Below are positions 9,284 to 18,352 of a DNA stretch of 50,179 nt, in pieces. The position numbers and the translations under genes were made by a program. Position 1 is the first letter of the stretch, and each line of letters begins with the position of its first letter. The notes beneath the pieces were generated by a model. It was not told the DNA's origin, searched no databases, and saw only the letters and a program-made list of their open reading frames with translations. The stretch lies in the NCBI GenBank assembly GCA_049608225.1, contig JBMYXI010000018.1, positions 1 through 50,179 on the forward strand. Reading direction: 5' to 3'. The DNA is from Parashewanella sp049608225. GTDB lineage: Bacteria > Pseudomonadota > Gammaproteobacteria > Enterobacterales > Shewanellaceae.

Positions 9284-10273
9284 ATGGCATGTAATAGCCC
9301 GAGGGTTTCAAATATTGGTGGAGAACTTGACTTTTCTGCTTTATGGAGCAAACAAGGGGGGAAGCCACTTGTTATTTGGAATCATGATGATGAAAGGATC
9401 CATGCTGTTGTTGGAAATGTGAACCCAGAACAACAGCAAGTGATTACGATTAGAAGTCAACGATATGGTGAGCAAAGAGTAAAAGAAAAATCTTATAATA
9501 TATTGAAAGTTGTATCTGAAGCCACCCAGCAATATAAATGCGTTAGAACAGGGTTGTGGGGGCCATTAGCTGCAATAGGAATCCGCGGCAAGTTATCAAG
9601 AGAATTATCTGATTGGATGAACTTTAGTCAAAAAGAGTTGTTTACTGTTGAAATAGATGAAGCTCAAGGGGTAATAAATGGATTTGGTAATTTAGGAGCC
9701 TTAACTCTACTAAAAGGGATAAATAAAGACTCAGATCCTGTCAAAGTAGTCGTTAAATTTCACTATAACCAACGTGATGAAAATGCTTATCATATTTATG
9801 AAGTAACCCCAGTCGTAACAAAAGATAAAATGGTAGCATTTCATTTTGATGATGTTCGTACACATAAAGATGAGTGGCAAGAACTTACTAGACAAACAAG
9901 ACCAGTTATTGACCGTTTGGAGTTATATGCAAAGTATCGCTTTTTAGCTAATGAAATTCAATCAGATGACCTCCCTGAAATAATTTGGGATTCTACGAGA
10001 GGGGTTGTGGGCATAAGTATTTCTGACGAGTGGAAGGCTGGTCGAAAGATATTTCCTATTTGTATTAAAGACCAAAACTCAGGTGACAAGCATATTCGTG
10101 TTGTTCAAGTATCAGTCACTGGGGATGAACATAGCCCAAATAAAATCAAATGTGAAGTGAAAGATTTAACTAATTACATAAAAGATCGTGATGTTAATGA
10201 AAAGATTGCAATATCAGAATTAACTTTGGAGGAGGCGTTAGCTGATTATTATACTGAAAAGTTTAACAGATAA
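9284..10273 (+). CDS. Unknown protein
   Basis: I recognise no family in this protein of about 329 residues. There is no signal peptide or membrane segment and it looks soluble. Charged and beta-prone stretches alternate, and the last 15 residues are acidic (LTLEEALADYY). An in-frame ATG occurs at 9263, but the ATG at 9284 has GGAGG at 9275-9279 and is chosen. The gene is AT-rich and isolated, flanked by an AT-rich spacer and a strong hairpin, and it is not part of an obvious operon. It looks like accessory content between conserved genes. Confidence 0.7.
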   Translation: MACNSPRVSNIGGELDFSALWSKQGGKPLVIWNHDDERIHAVVGNVNPEQQQVITIRSQRYGEQRVKEKSYNILKVVSEATQQYKCVRTGLWGPLAAIGIRGKLSRELSDWMNFSQKELFTVEIDEAQGVINGFGNLGALTLLKGINKDSDPVKVVVKFHYNQRDENAYHIYEVTPVVTKDKMVAFHFDDVRTHKDEWQELTRQTRPVIDRLELYAKYRFLANEIQSDDLPEIIWDSTRGVVGISISDEWKAGRKIFPICIKDQNSGDKHIRVVQVSVTGDEHSPNKIKCEVKDLTNYIKDRDVNEKIAISELTLEEALADYYTEKFNR

Positions 10274-10275
10274 TA

Positions 10276-10304
10276 GATTGTGTACTATGAAATAGTACAC
10301 AATC
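10276..10304. terminator. Perfect hairpin between convergent genes
   Basis: A perfect 13-bp stem (GATTGTGTACTAT pairing with ATAGTACACAATC) has a 3-nt loop and lies between the convergent unknown gene and arcA. T tracts are short on both sides, so it is a probable bidirectional terminator rather than a textbook one. Confidence 0.6.
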
Positions 10305-10312
10305 AGTATTTT

Positions 10313-11029
10313 CTACTCTGCCAAACTCGCACAAAAACGATAGCCTTCACCATGAATAGTGGCGATGATTTCAGGCGTATCAGGTAAGCTTTCAAAATGC
10401 TTACGGATACGACGGATAGTGACATCAACGGTTCTGTCATGTGGCTTTAATTCACGGCCAGTCATTTTTAACAGTAAATCCGCACGAGTTAGAATTTTGC
10501 CAGGGTTTTCTACAAAATGAAGCATGGCACGAAACTCACTGCGAGGCAGTTTGTATGACTCACCTTGTGGGCTTACCAAAGAGCGGCTATTGATCTCTAA
10601 ACTCCAACCGTTGAAACGATATGAATCAACAATGCTTTTTTCTTCTAAATCGGTACCGGCGTTACTCACACGAGTTAATAAATTGCGAGCTCGAATGGTT
10701 AATTCACGTGGATTAAATGGTTTGGTGATGTAATCATCCGCACCGATCTCTAACCCTAAAATTTTATCAACTTCATTATCACGACCAGTTAAGAAAATTA
10801 GGCCAATGTTATTGATTTCACGTAATTCTCGAGCGAGTAATAAACCATTTTTACCAGGTAGGTTAATGTCCATAACAACAAGATTAACCTTATTTTCTTG
10901 CATAACCTTATGCATTTCGGCGCCATCATTGGCTTCGCTGACGCTGTACCCTTCAGCTTCGAAGATACTGCGTAACGTATTACGCGTTACAGCCTCATCT
11001 TCAACAATTAAAATGTGCGGATTTTGCAT
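10313..11029 (-). CDS. arcA: Two-component response regulator ArcA
   Basis: Redox-responsive OmpR/PhoB-type regulator of 238 residues, the usual ArcA length. The receiver domain covers about 1-120, with phospho-acceptor D54 in VVMDINLPG, the acidic pair in VEDEA and K in ITKPF. The C-terminal winged-helix DNA-binding domain covers about 135-235 and includes HDRTVDVTIRRIRKHFE. Overall sequence strongly resembles enterobacterial and Shewanella ArcA. It would control respiratory and central-carbon genes in response to oxygen. It is convergent with the preceding unknown gene and divergent from a DUF3293 gene across a long spacer. No sensor kinase is in the window. Confidence 0.95.
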   Translation of the reverse strand: MQNPHILIVEDEAVTRNTLRSIFEAEGYSVSEANDGAEMHKVMQENKVNLVVMDINLPGKNGLLLARELREINNIGLIFLTGRDNEVDKILGLEIGADDYITKPFNPRELTIRARNLLTRVSNAGTDLEEKSIVDSYRFNGWSLEINSRSLVSPQGESYKLPRSEFRAMLHFVENPGKILTRADLLLKMTGRELKPHDRTVDVTIRRIRKHFESLPDTPEIIATIHGEGYRFCASLAE

Positions 11030-11608
11030 ATTATTTACCTAAGTTAAAATCAATTCTGTTCTAACGAGACGCAGGTAATAAAAATAATCATTTTTACTAC
11101 ATACGAACAATATATCCTTAATGGCGATAATCAATTGTATGCAATGTTGTGGTTAACTCATTCATGAACCACTTATGATGTTTCAGTTCATTGCATCAAT
11201 GACTTAAACGCGATCTGTACTGACTTCGATAAAAAACGTGAGTCTGAGTTCCATGACTGAGTGTTTAATTTGAAGTTTAGATGTTAAAACAAGTTAGATC
11301 ACTTTTGTACAGGCGTTTGTTATCCTGCCGAATCCCTTATTTAAATGTATCGAAGTGTGTCCTACAAATCGACAAATGACAGAGTAACGGCAATATTGTA
11401 CTCCCAATCCGTATTTGTTAACAAATAAAATGTTAACAAATAAATCATCCTGTTTCGTTGGCGAGAAAATGTATTACTTTGTCATTATTTTTTAATAAGT
11501 TGTTTCTATCATGGGTCAGTATTTTTTGCTATAAGATGAATAAGAATTAATCTATGGGAAATCTGTTTGATTTGCTAAACTATGGTGGGTTAATTGAGAG
11601 CTTCTGTT
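11030..11608. other. Long intergenic region, arcA to DUF3293 gene
   Basis: About 580 bp without a credible coding frame. It must carry the arcA promoter and the promoter of the next gene. The only notable structure is a perfect 14-bp direct repeat at 11416-11444, listed separately. I see no RNA gene. Confidence 0.6.
11416..11444 (+). repeat. Perfect 14-bp direct repeat, 15-bp period
   Basis: TGTTAACAAATAAA occurs twice, separated by one A. Each copy contains the palindrome GTTAAC. It lies in the control region between arcA and the DUF3293 gene and may be a protein-binding site. Its spacing does not match the usual ArcA box. Confidence 0.75.
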
Positions 11609-12049
11609 ATGACTCAGTCATTCGATGATCTATATTACAGCTATAAATCAGCACAATTTTTACTTACACAGCAAATAGCCGATCACCTTTCTTTTGCAAT
11701 TATTACCGCCTGTAACCCGAAAGGGCAACTGTTATCACAAAGTCAAAACCGAATAAGGGATAAACAATTACTTAAAGAAATAGAGAGATTGAATTGTCTT
11801 TACCGTTCGATAATTGGCGCAGATAAAAAGTTGTCTTATTTTGAGAAAAGCTGGGCAGTATTTGTCGAAAAAAATACAGCCATCCAATTAGGTTCTCAAT
11901 TTGTTCAAAATGCGATTTATTATGTTGAAAATGGAAAATTAACCTTGATCCCGATTTTAATGCAAGGGAAAGAAGTCGAGTTGGGCTCTTTTCATCAGCG
12001 TACTAATTTAATTAGTGAATTCCCCGATTTACTGACCGCATCACATTGA
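11609..12049 (+). CDS. DUF3293 domain protein
   Basis: A small cytoplasmic protein of 146 residues that fits the DUF3293 family, including the motif SFAIITACNPKG near residue 28 and the SWAVFVEK region in the middle. Function is unknown. In Shewanella genomes a gene of this family is found, from memory, between arcA and lysC, as here. The frame is open from a TTG at 11594, but the ATG at 11609 has GAGAG (11596-11600) at 8-nt spacing. Confidence 0.8.
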   Translation: MTQSFDDLYYSYKSAQFLLTQQIADHLSFAIITACNPKGQLLSQSQNRIRDKQLLKEIERLNCLYRSIIGADKKLSYFEKSWAVFVEKNTAIQLGSQFVQNAIYYVENGKLTLIPILMQGKEVELGSFHQRTNLISEFPDLLTASH

Positions 12050-12080
12050 CAAATTGTGCTATTTCCAATAGTTTTTGCTA

Positions 12081-12120
12081 GAGAGCGTTCCCAATCAAAA
12101 ATCTAATAGGGATCGCCCTC
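12081..12120. mobile_element. Collapsed 40-bp MITE remnant in front of lysC
   Basis: GAGAGCGTTCCCAATC on the left and its imperfect inverse on the right (reading GAGGGCGATCCCTATTAGA on the minus strand) match the two ends of the 267-bp element at 38405-38671. TA flanks both sides, as in the full copy. Only the ends remain, giving a short hairpin. It lies 32 bp after the DUF3293 gene and 121 bp before lysC and could act as a transcriptional hairpin. Confidence 0.7.
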
Positions 12121-12241
12121 TAAATTCTGTAACTCATCAAATTTATCCGTTTAATGATTACCGATATATATTATAATTGATTAGCCTATTTGTTCAGGGA
12201 AGAAAAGTATCTCTCTTTCCGACCAGAATCTGGAGTATTTC

Positions 12242-13591
12242 ATGTCGTTAGCTATCGCTAAGTTTGGCGGTACATCAGTTGCTGACTTTCAAGCAATGCA
12301 AAACTGTGCTCGTATTATTATTGACAACCCTGAGCGAAAGCTGGCCGTGGTGAGTGCATCGAGTGGTGTAACCAATTTACTGGTTGAGCTAACCAACGCG
12401 AGCATTAATGATGAGCGTCGACATGACTTGGTTTCACAAGTTAAACAAATTCAATACGCTATTGCTAACGAACTTCCTAAAGACGAGATGGTTATTGATG
12501 AACTTGAACATCTATTATCAAAAATAGACAGTTTAAGTGAAGCATTAGTTTTAAATCGCAGCAAACAGTTGATGGATGAGTTGTTAGCAATGGGTGAGCA
12601 ATGTTCGTCATTGTTATTTACTCAAGTGTTGAAGCAACTTGGTGCCAATGCTGTTCGGTTTGATGTGCGCGATGTGATGAGAACAGACAGCCATTTTGGT
12701 GAGGCTGAACCTGATGTTAGTAAGATTGAGCGTTTAACTAATGTAAAACTTCGTCCTCTACTTACTGATGCGATTGTCGTTACTCAAGGCTTTATTGGGG
12801 CGGATGATGAAGGTCAAACGACAACGTTAGGCCGTGGAGGCAGTGACTATTCCGCGGCGTTGTTGGCTGAGGCATTAAATGCACAGACGTTAGAGATCTG
12901 GACCGATGTTGCAGGAATCTATACTACCGATCCACGAATGGCTGTTAATGCTCAGCCAATAAACGAAATCAGCTTTAGTGAGGCCGCTGAAATGGCGACT
13001 TTTGGCGCTAAAGTGCTTCATCCTGCAACGATTTTGCCAGCAGTACGTCAAGGTATCGAAGTTTATGTTGGTTCCAGCAAAGAGCCGCAAAGTGGTGGTA
13101 CTTGGATCCGAAATCAAGTGGAAAAAGCCCCCGTATTTCGAGCAGTCACTGTTAGACGCGATCAAACACTTATTAACCTCCATAGCCTGAAAATGTTACA
13201 TGCTCAGGGTTTTTTAGCTGAAACCTTTGCGATCCTTGCGAAGCATAAAATCAGTGTTGATGTTGTGACTACCTCAGAAGTAAATGTATCCTTAACTCTC
13301 GATAAAATGGGATCGGCTGATAGTGGTCAAAGCTTACTAAATGAAACCCTTTTGCAGGAACTTGAGCAACTTTGTGAAGTGAATGTTGAAGACTCTTTGG
13401 CACTGATTGCGATTATTGGTAATCAAATTCCCAATACCTCTGGTGTCAGTCGCCAAGTTTTTGAAATTTTATCTGATTTTAATATCAGAATGAGCTCGCA
13501 AGGCGCAAGTCAGCATAATTTATGTTTATTGGTATCGAATAAAGATGCCCCGTCGGTGGTTCAAACTCTCCATAAAAGCTTATTTGAGTAA
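12242..13591 (+). CDS. lysC: Lysine-sensitive aspartokinase III
   Basis: Cytoplasmic enzyme that phosphorylates L-aspartate with ATP, the first step to lysine, threonine, methionine and diaminopimelate. At 449 residues it is a monofunctional aspartokinase without a homoserine dehydrogenase domain. The kinase signature KFGGTSVADF is at residues 7-16, the TTLGRGGSDYSAALLA segment lies near 198, and two ACT-type regulatory units occupy about 310-449, the site of lysine feedback in this class. GGAG at 12232-12235 sets the ATG. No lysine riboswitch signature was found in the 192-bp leader. Confidence 0.93.
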   Translation: MSLAIAKFGGTSVADFQAMQNCARIIIDNPERKLAVVSASSGVTNLLVELTNASINDERRHDLVSQVKQIQYAIANELPKDEMVIDELEHLLSKIDSLSEALVLNRSKQLMDELLAMGEQCSSLLFTQVLKQLGANAVRFDVRDVMRTDSHFGEAEPDVSKIERLTNVKLRPLLTDAIVVTQGFIGADDEGQTTTLGRGGSDYSAALLAEALNAQTLEIWTDVAGIYTTDPRMAVNAQPINEISFSEAAEMATFGAKVLHPATILPAVRQGIEVYVGSSKEPQSGGTWIRNQVEKAPVFRAVTVRRDQTLINLHSLKMLHAQGFLAETFAILAKHKISVDVVTTSEVNVSLTLDKMGSADSGQSLLNETLLQELEQLCEVNVEDSLALIAIIGNQIPNTSGVSRQVFEILSDFNIRMSSQGASQHNLCLLVSNKDAPSVVQTLHKSLFE

Positions 13592-13654
13592 CCTAGGTTA
13601 CGTATGAAAAACATATCGATACAGATTCGTTATACGAGCTCAGGTTAATAAAAT

Positions 13655-13683
13655 AAAAAAGGCTTCGAATTGAAGCCTTTTTT
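13655..13683. terminator. Bidirectional terminator, lysC and TonB receptor
   Basis: GGCTTC pairs with GAAGCC across a 5-nt loop. Six A on the left and six T on the right extend the stem, so it works on either strand between the convergent genes. Confidence 0.85.
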
Positions 13684-13726
13684 ATTGGGTAAGGGAAATA
13701 GAAATACTTTATGTGGAATATGCTAT

Positions 13727-16369
13727 TTAAAAGTTATATGTTCCTTTCAAATACCAATAGCCTCCGTTGAAACCAAATGGAGACGTTTCGTAGAACTTGC
13801 CGCCCCAGTTGTTATTCGGTAATCCCTCGTAATCGAAATCAATGCGCTCAGCTTGTTGATCAAGTAGGTTTTGCGCCCCTAATGCCACTGAGAATGAATC
13901 ATTGATGTTATAATTAAATTCCACATCAATGGTGACCGCAGCGGAGCCCGTTTTAACAGTTTCTTCGAAATCCACATGCACACCTTGATACTCACCAAAG
14001 TAGTTTGCTCGTGTGAACATGCTAAAGTCTTCCCAACTTTGCGCCCAAGTTAAGGTTGCTCTATGATTAGGAAGATCTTTCTCAATACGCGCAACCTTAA
14101 ACTCACCGGTGATTTTACTGTATTTATCAACATTGGTTTTATTCCAGTTATAAGCTAAAGAGAATTTGGCGTCACCGCTAAATAAATCAGCTGCATAGTT
14201 AGCGACTAAATCAATGCCTTGAGTTGTTGTATCAAAGTCATTGGTAAAGAAGCTGACTTTGGTTAAACCATCAACATTGGGTACACCTGCTGCTTTTAAC
14301 TTGGCTTTTTGAGCGTCTTTGAGCTCTATTTTGTTCGACTGACCAATACGGTCTTCAACTTTGATGTTGTAATAATCGAGTGTTAAGAAGAAGTCACCAT
14401 TGGTATAAACGCCACCAATGGTATAGCTAAATGACTCTTCAGGAGACAATGCTTTACCGCCGAGTTCTTGCGAAATCGGGTTAGTTGGCGGTAATAATGC
14501 CGAATCAACTAACACGCCACCAGAAAGCTCTGTTTGCACGTTGGTAAAGTTCTGCTGACCAACGGTTGGTGCACGAAAGCCGGTATTTACTGAACCACGA
14601 ACAGCAAACTCGTCTGTTAAGTGATAACTACCTGCAACCTTGTAGTTCAGGGTTGAACCAAAAGAATCAAAGTCTTCGTAACGAAGCGCAGCATCTACTA
14701 GTAATTTATCGCTAACGGGCATACTGGTTTGGACATAAACTGCCTTATTAGTAGAACTGTAGTCACCTGCTGCTGATGGCTTATAGCCTGGGAAACCATT
14801 TGATCCTATGCTGAATCCTTGATCAAACAATGGCCCTACTTTAAATGATGCTTCATCGCCTGCGATAACTTGATAATTCTCTTTATGCCATTCTGCACCG
14901 AAGGCTAGTGCCACGTCATCCTCTAAGCCCCAGTCAAGAAACTTCACAAAATCGGCATTAAAAGTGAGTTCAGAGTTGATGGCTTGACCTGGTGAAAAGT
15001 CTCTTGGTGTATCAGGTCCTAAGGACGAATTTACTGTATTGTATAGGAAGTATTTAGAATCATTTCTTCCATATGAGCCACTAAAGTCGTAAGTAATGCC
15101 TTTGAGCCAATCAATTTGAAATTCCCCTTTGGTTCCCGCTGTTATTGAAGTATCAATAATTTTGCCACCAAAACTGGGGGTAAAACCACCAGGAAGGATA
15201 CTGTTAAAGGCAAAGCAGTTTGCTGCTTTTAATGATGCTAACGCTGCTTGATCTGGAATGCCATCGATAATTTCAACTAACGGACAGTTAAGTTGGTTGG
15301 CTTTACCGTCAAGAGAACCGACTAAAATGGTCGCAGGGGCTTCGTCCCACTTTTTACGAAGTTCAGCTTGATCTTCACTTGGGCGGTACATTTTTACGCC
15401 GTCAACTTCACGAACAATACCGGCATAAACACCTGGACGGTTATTGGCATTACGATAGTAAAAACCGCCTCTAGCTTTACGAGTTGAGTAGTTACCAAAT
15501 AGATAAGCTTCAGAATATTCATCTAACTCTAAACCTAGGTTAGCGAATATGGTTAATTCGTCTTTGATTTCTGGAGAACCCCAAACTTGAGCAGGGTTAT
15601 CGACTGCAATGCCTTTTTTGGCAAAAGCTGCAGCGTCAGGGCGCTGTACACTACGGCTAGTGGCGTCTGCGTTTTTGTATTGGAAACTAACATTGGCAAA
15701 ACCATTTTCGCTTAATGGCATCCCCACATTGCCAGCAAATTGAGTACTGGTGCCGTCGCCTTCGTAATATTCACCGTGTTTGACTTCTAATGAGCCGCCA
15801 TCGTTGCTGTCCTTTAATTGGAAGTTCACTACACCTGCAATGGCATCAGAGCCATATTGTGCCGCAGCGCCATCACGTAAAACTTCGACTTGTTTAAGGG
15901 CAATGCTAGGAATAACTGAGATATCAGGGCCTTGCGCACCGTCGTTGATACCACCGCCCAACAAGGTGATGACAGAGGAGCGGTGACGACGTTTGCCGTT
16001 TAATAAAATTAATGTGCTGTCTGCTGATAAGCCACGCAAGTTCATTGGTCTTACAAGAGAAGCCGCATCACTTATGGGGTTTGCATGCACGTTTAAAGAG
16101 GGAACAGTGCCTTTAAGCAGTTCTAACATATCAGTGTTACCGGCTTTAGCGAGTTCATCACCACCGATAATGTCAACGGGAACAGGTGAATCTCCCATGG
16201 AGCGGGGAGCAGATCGCGTTCCGACGACTGCGATTTTTTCAATATTGTCACTCTTTGCTGATTGCGCATCGTCTGCAACTGCAATATTGGTGGTCGTTAA
16301 GCCTGCGATAGCGACGGAAACCGCCAAGCTGAGCGAGCTAAAACTGAATTTAGTTTTTTGTGTCATCAT
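13727..16369 (-). CDS. TonB-dependent outer-membrane receptor
   Basis: An 880-residue gated outer-membrane transporter. A signal peptide (about 1-32, ending IAVA) is followed by a plug domain (about 45-170: TonB-box-like IEKIAVVGTR, then LILLNGKRRHRSS and VEVLRDGAAAQYGSDAIAGV) and a C-terminal beta-barrel ending in the aromatic residue F. Two cysteines about 25 residues apart (LNCPL and ANCFA) could form an extracellular-loop disulfide. The ligand is unknown. No partner ABC importer is adjacent. AGGG lies about 6 nt before the first of two tandem ATGs. The long AT-rich upstream region has a perfect 16-bp palindrome that may be an operator. Confidence 0.92.
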   Translation of the reverse strand: MMTQKTKFSFSSLSLAVSVAIAGLTTTNIAVADDAQSAKSDNIEKIAVVGTRSAPRSMGDSPVPVDIIGGDELAKAGNTDMLELLKGTVPSLNVHANPISDAASLVRPMNLRGLSADSTLILLNGKRRHRSSVITLLGGGINDGAQGPDISVIPSIALKQVEVLRDGAAAQYGSDAIAGVVNFQLKDSNDGGSLEVKHGEYYEGDGTSTQFAGNVGMPLSENGFANVSFQYKNADATSRSVQRPDAAAFAKKGIAVDNPAQVWGSPEIKDELTIFANLGLELDEYSEAYLFGNYSTRKARGGFYYRNANNRPGVYAGIVREVDGVKMYRPSEDQAELRKKWDEAPATILVGSLDGKANQLNCPLVEIIDGIPDQAALASLKAANCFAFNSILPGGFTPSFGGKIIDTSITAGTKGEFQIDWLKGITYDFSGSYGRNDSKYFLYNTVNSSLGPDTPRDFSPGQAINSELTFNADFVKFLDWGLEDDVALAFGAEWHKENYQVIAGDEASFKVGPLFDQGFSIGSNGFPGYKPSAAGDYSSTNKAVYVQTSMPVSDKLLVDAALRYEDFDSFGSTLNYKVAGSYHLTDEFAVRGSVNTGFRAPTVGQQNFTNVQTELSGGVLVDSALLPPTNPISQELGGKALSPEESFSYTIGGVYTNGDFFLTLDYYNIKVEDRIGQSNKIELKDAQKAKLKAAGVPNVDGLTKVSFFTNDFDTTTQGIDLVANYAADLFSGDAKFSLAYNWNKTNVDKYSKITGEFKVARIEKDLPNHRATLTWAQSWEDFSMFTRANYFGEYQGVHVDFEETVKTGSAAVTIDVEFNYNINDSFSVALGAQNLLDQQAERIDFDYEGLPNNNWGGKFYETSPFGFNGGYWYLKGTYNF

Positions 16370-16934
16370 TAATTGCCCTGTATTGAATAATTTCCCGTTA
16401 CGTAATCAGCTTCTGTGGCAGATTTACTTGGGATCTACAAAGACCTCAAACTCAAACAGCTTTTCTCTAGAGAAAAATGAGTACAACAAAAGGCATGCTT
16501 CAAGATCCATCTCAATTTGTTTTGCCTTACAAATTAAACATTTTTTTAACATTGTGTAAATATGCAATATGATGTTTTTATGAATTAATTTATGTATTTT
16601 AGAATGTGGCGTTTCAATTTTTAGTGTTTTTTTGCTTTTTAAGTTGAACTGCAACCAATTTTTGGTCATATCTCACTTTTTGAAGGCTGCGAGCTTAGAA
16701 ATAGTAATTCTGGTTATTGTTATCTTGTGAATTAATATGCTTTTATTTTGATTAAGTTTTGGTTTGCTTCGGTTCTCGTGAATATTTCGTAACTTTAGTT
16801 ATATCTAGCTGAAAAATAGACATGAAAGTTCAACTCACCCTAGATTGATATTGCAAATAGAGCTAGTCTCAAATTAAGAAAGTATTTTCGAACGAGAATG
16901 AATCGTTGTGATTGAAGCGAATTAAGGAGATAGT
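16370..16934. other. Divergent intergenic region, TonB receptor / HNH gene
   Basis: About 565 bp, AT-rich, with no credible gene. It must hold two divergent promoters. It contains the 16-bp palindrome at 16461-16476 and, at its right end, the strong ribosome site AAGGAG for the HNH gene. Nothing else was identified. Confidence 0.6.
16461..16476. promoter_or_regulatory. Perfect 16-bp palindrome upstream of the TonB receptor
   Basis: TTTTCTCTAGAGAAAA is a perfect palindrome 92 bp before the receptor start. Its symmetry and place suggest a repressor or activator site. The regulator is unknown and it does not resemble a Fur box. Confidence 0.4.
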
Positions 16935-17762
16935 ATGAGCAAGGAAGATGAGATAAAAAGTATCAAATATATCGCAATTCACCAACATAAAAGCTGGAGA
17001 GAAAAAAGTTTTTCAGATATTAATGAAGCGATTTTTGATGATAAAAGAGGGGCGAAAGCACTGTTTGCGGATCAGCATGAATACATAAATAAACAAGAAT
17101 ATGGCAAACCCCTTTTCGCATTGATTTGGGATACCAAAAGTGAAAATGATGCCATTGTCATTCGTGACAGTTCTCTTGAAAGTGCAACGATCCCGCTATC
17201 GCTGGTAAAAGTGTTTAAAAAAAGTAAATCAGCAGATTTAGATGCTTTAGAGGCTGCATTTGAGAGTAAAAATGAAAGACAAAAATGCCTCGATATCATC
17301 GATTGCTTATCTCATGAACAATTAGAGCAACAGCAGCTGATCAACGCCCGATTAGGCCAAGGAAAGTTTCGCCGAAATGTAAAAAGTGTTTGGGGAAGTG
17401 AGGTTTGTGCGCTGACGCTAATGTCTGTTCGAGAAATGTTAGTCGTGCCTCATATAAAAACATGGTCAGATTGTACTGAGAATAGCGAGCGTTTAGATGG
17501 TGCAAATGGCATTCTATTATGCGCGCATATTGGTAAACTCTTTGAAAACCATTTAATTACATTTAGAAAATACGGCAGTGAATATCGACTTAAACTGAGT
17601 CAAAAACTTGATAAATCGGTTATGCGTCAATGGGGGATAGATGAAGGTGATCCTCTTGCTACAGGCTATATGGGGCTTGAACATATTCAAAGATTTGACT
17701 TTTACTTATCCCATCATCAAGCAATGTTTGATAAAAAAAATGACGACAAAGAGAAAGTGTAA
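16935..17762 (+). CDS. HNH endonuclease-domain protein
   Basis: A 275-residue protein whose C-terminal half (about 130-240) looks like the HNH_2 type of endonuclease domain. It starts with GQGKFRRNVKSVWGSEVCALT, and PHIKTW and LDGANGILLCAHIGKLFENHLITF follow. The readable candidate metal and catalytic residues are H173, N191 and H198. The family usually has SHIKPW and LFDRGLI, so P and E here are mild deviations. The N-terminal 120 residues have no recognised fold and may recognise the target. The gene is solitary, with a strong AAGGAG ribosome site, and has no methyltransferase or restriction partner beside it. It could be a defence nuclease. Confidence 0.75.
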   Translation: MSKEDEIKSIKYIAIHQHKSWREKSFSDINEAIFDDKRGAKALFADQHEYINKQEYGKPLFALIWDTKSENDAIVIRDSSLESATIPLSLVKVFKKSKSADLDALEAAFESKNERQKCLDIIDCLSHEQLEQQQLINARLGQGKFRRNVKSVWGSEVCALTLMSVREMLVVPHIKTWSDCTENSERLDGANGILLCAHIGKLFENHLITFRKYGSEYRLKLSQKLDKSVMRQWGIDEGDPLATGYMGLEHIQRFDFYLSHHQAMFDKKNDDKEKV

Positions 17763-17806
17763 ATTCAAGGTTACTGGAACTTAAAAGTCGTTGAAAGCAG
17801 CTATCG

Positions 17807-17830
17807 ACCAATAGGTGATTCACTATTGGT
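17807..17830. terminator. Hairpin between convergent HNH and membrane-protein genes
   Basis: ACCAATAG pairs perfectly with CTATTGGT around an 8-nt loop, 9 bp after the membrane-protein stop and 44 bp after the HNH stop. There is no T tract on either strand, so termination is only plausible. Confidence 0.4.
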
Positions 17831-17838
17831 TGTAGTCA

Positions 17839-18282
17839 TTACCTTTGGTTGCTCAATTGTGACCATGTTTGAATCGTGCCAAGGGTAAACAATAAGCCGA
17901 TCATTAGACAAATGCCCGAACTGACTAACCAAAAAATTAAACCATTTTCGGGAAACATTGGTATTAACCAAGTAAACATAATGCCTCGACTCAAAAAAAT
18001 CATCGAAATTAAGACTAATGCTAAACGAGTCAATGGTAATCTGCGGATGACTTTGGCAGCAGATAAGCCATACATTGTCCAAATAGAAAGTAATAGCGTA
18101 ATAAATGAAGTTGCCACTGTTGGGTACCAATGGCCTTGTTCAGCTAATATTGCCATTTCTTCACCAGCACCGAAAAAACGATACCAATCTCCACCAAAGA
18201 GAATGCAGCCTAAGTGAGCGATAGTCGCTGAAGCTGTACAAAGAGACGCTAAAACAAGTGGTTTATTTTTGCCATTGAACAA
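17839..18282 (-). CDS. Small four-helix inner-membrane protein, unknown function
   Basis: 147 residues with about four hydrophobic segments (roughly 10-30, 50-72, 84-106 and 112-135) and an LFGGDWYRFFGAGEEMA loop after the first. It resembles small conserved membrane proteins seen in Shewanella-like genomes, but I cannot name a function. The start appears to be TTG at 18280-18282 with a GGGGG ribosome site 5 nt upstream. There is no in-frame ATG near it. Confidence 0.7.
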   Translation of the reverse strand: MFNGKNKPLVLASLCTASATIAHLGCILFGGDWYRFFGAGEEMAILAEQGHWYPTVATSFITLLLSIWTMYGLSAAKVIRRLPLTRLALVLISMIFLSRGIMFTWLIPMFPENGLIFWLVSSGICLMIGLLFTLGTIQTWSQLSNQR

Positions 18283-18352
18283 GATAGCCCCCGTTATGCG
18301 AATTTGTTTTTTATTCAGGTAGAATTTGGTGTTATCACACAGAGAAATAATA

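Noticed and set aside
12050..12241. Possible lysine riboswitch before lysC
   Set aside because: The leader is short, part of it is the MITE remnant, and I could not find the conserved L-box core sequences or a terminator/antiterminator pair.
15993..16559. Open frame of 188 codons on the plus strand
   Set aside because: It lies antisense to the 5' end of the TonB receptor gene, which has clear domains and signal peptide. Its translation resembles nothing and there is no ribosome site.
16424..16669. 81-codon minus-strand frame upstream of the TonB receptor
   Set aside because: Low-complexity, AT-driven composition with no ribosome site. Best seen as intergenic DNA.
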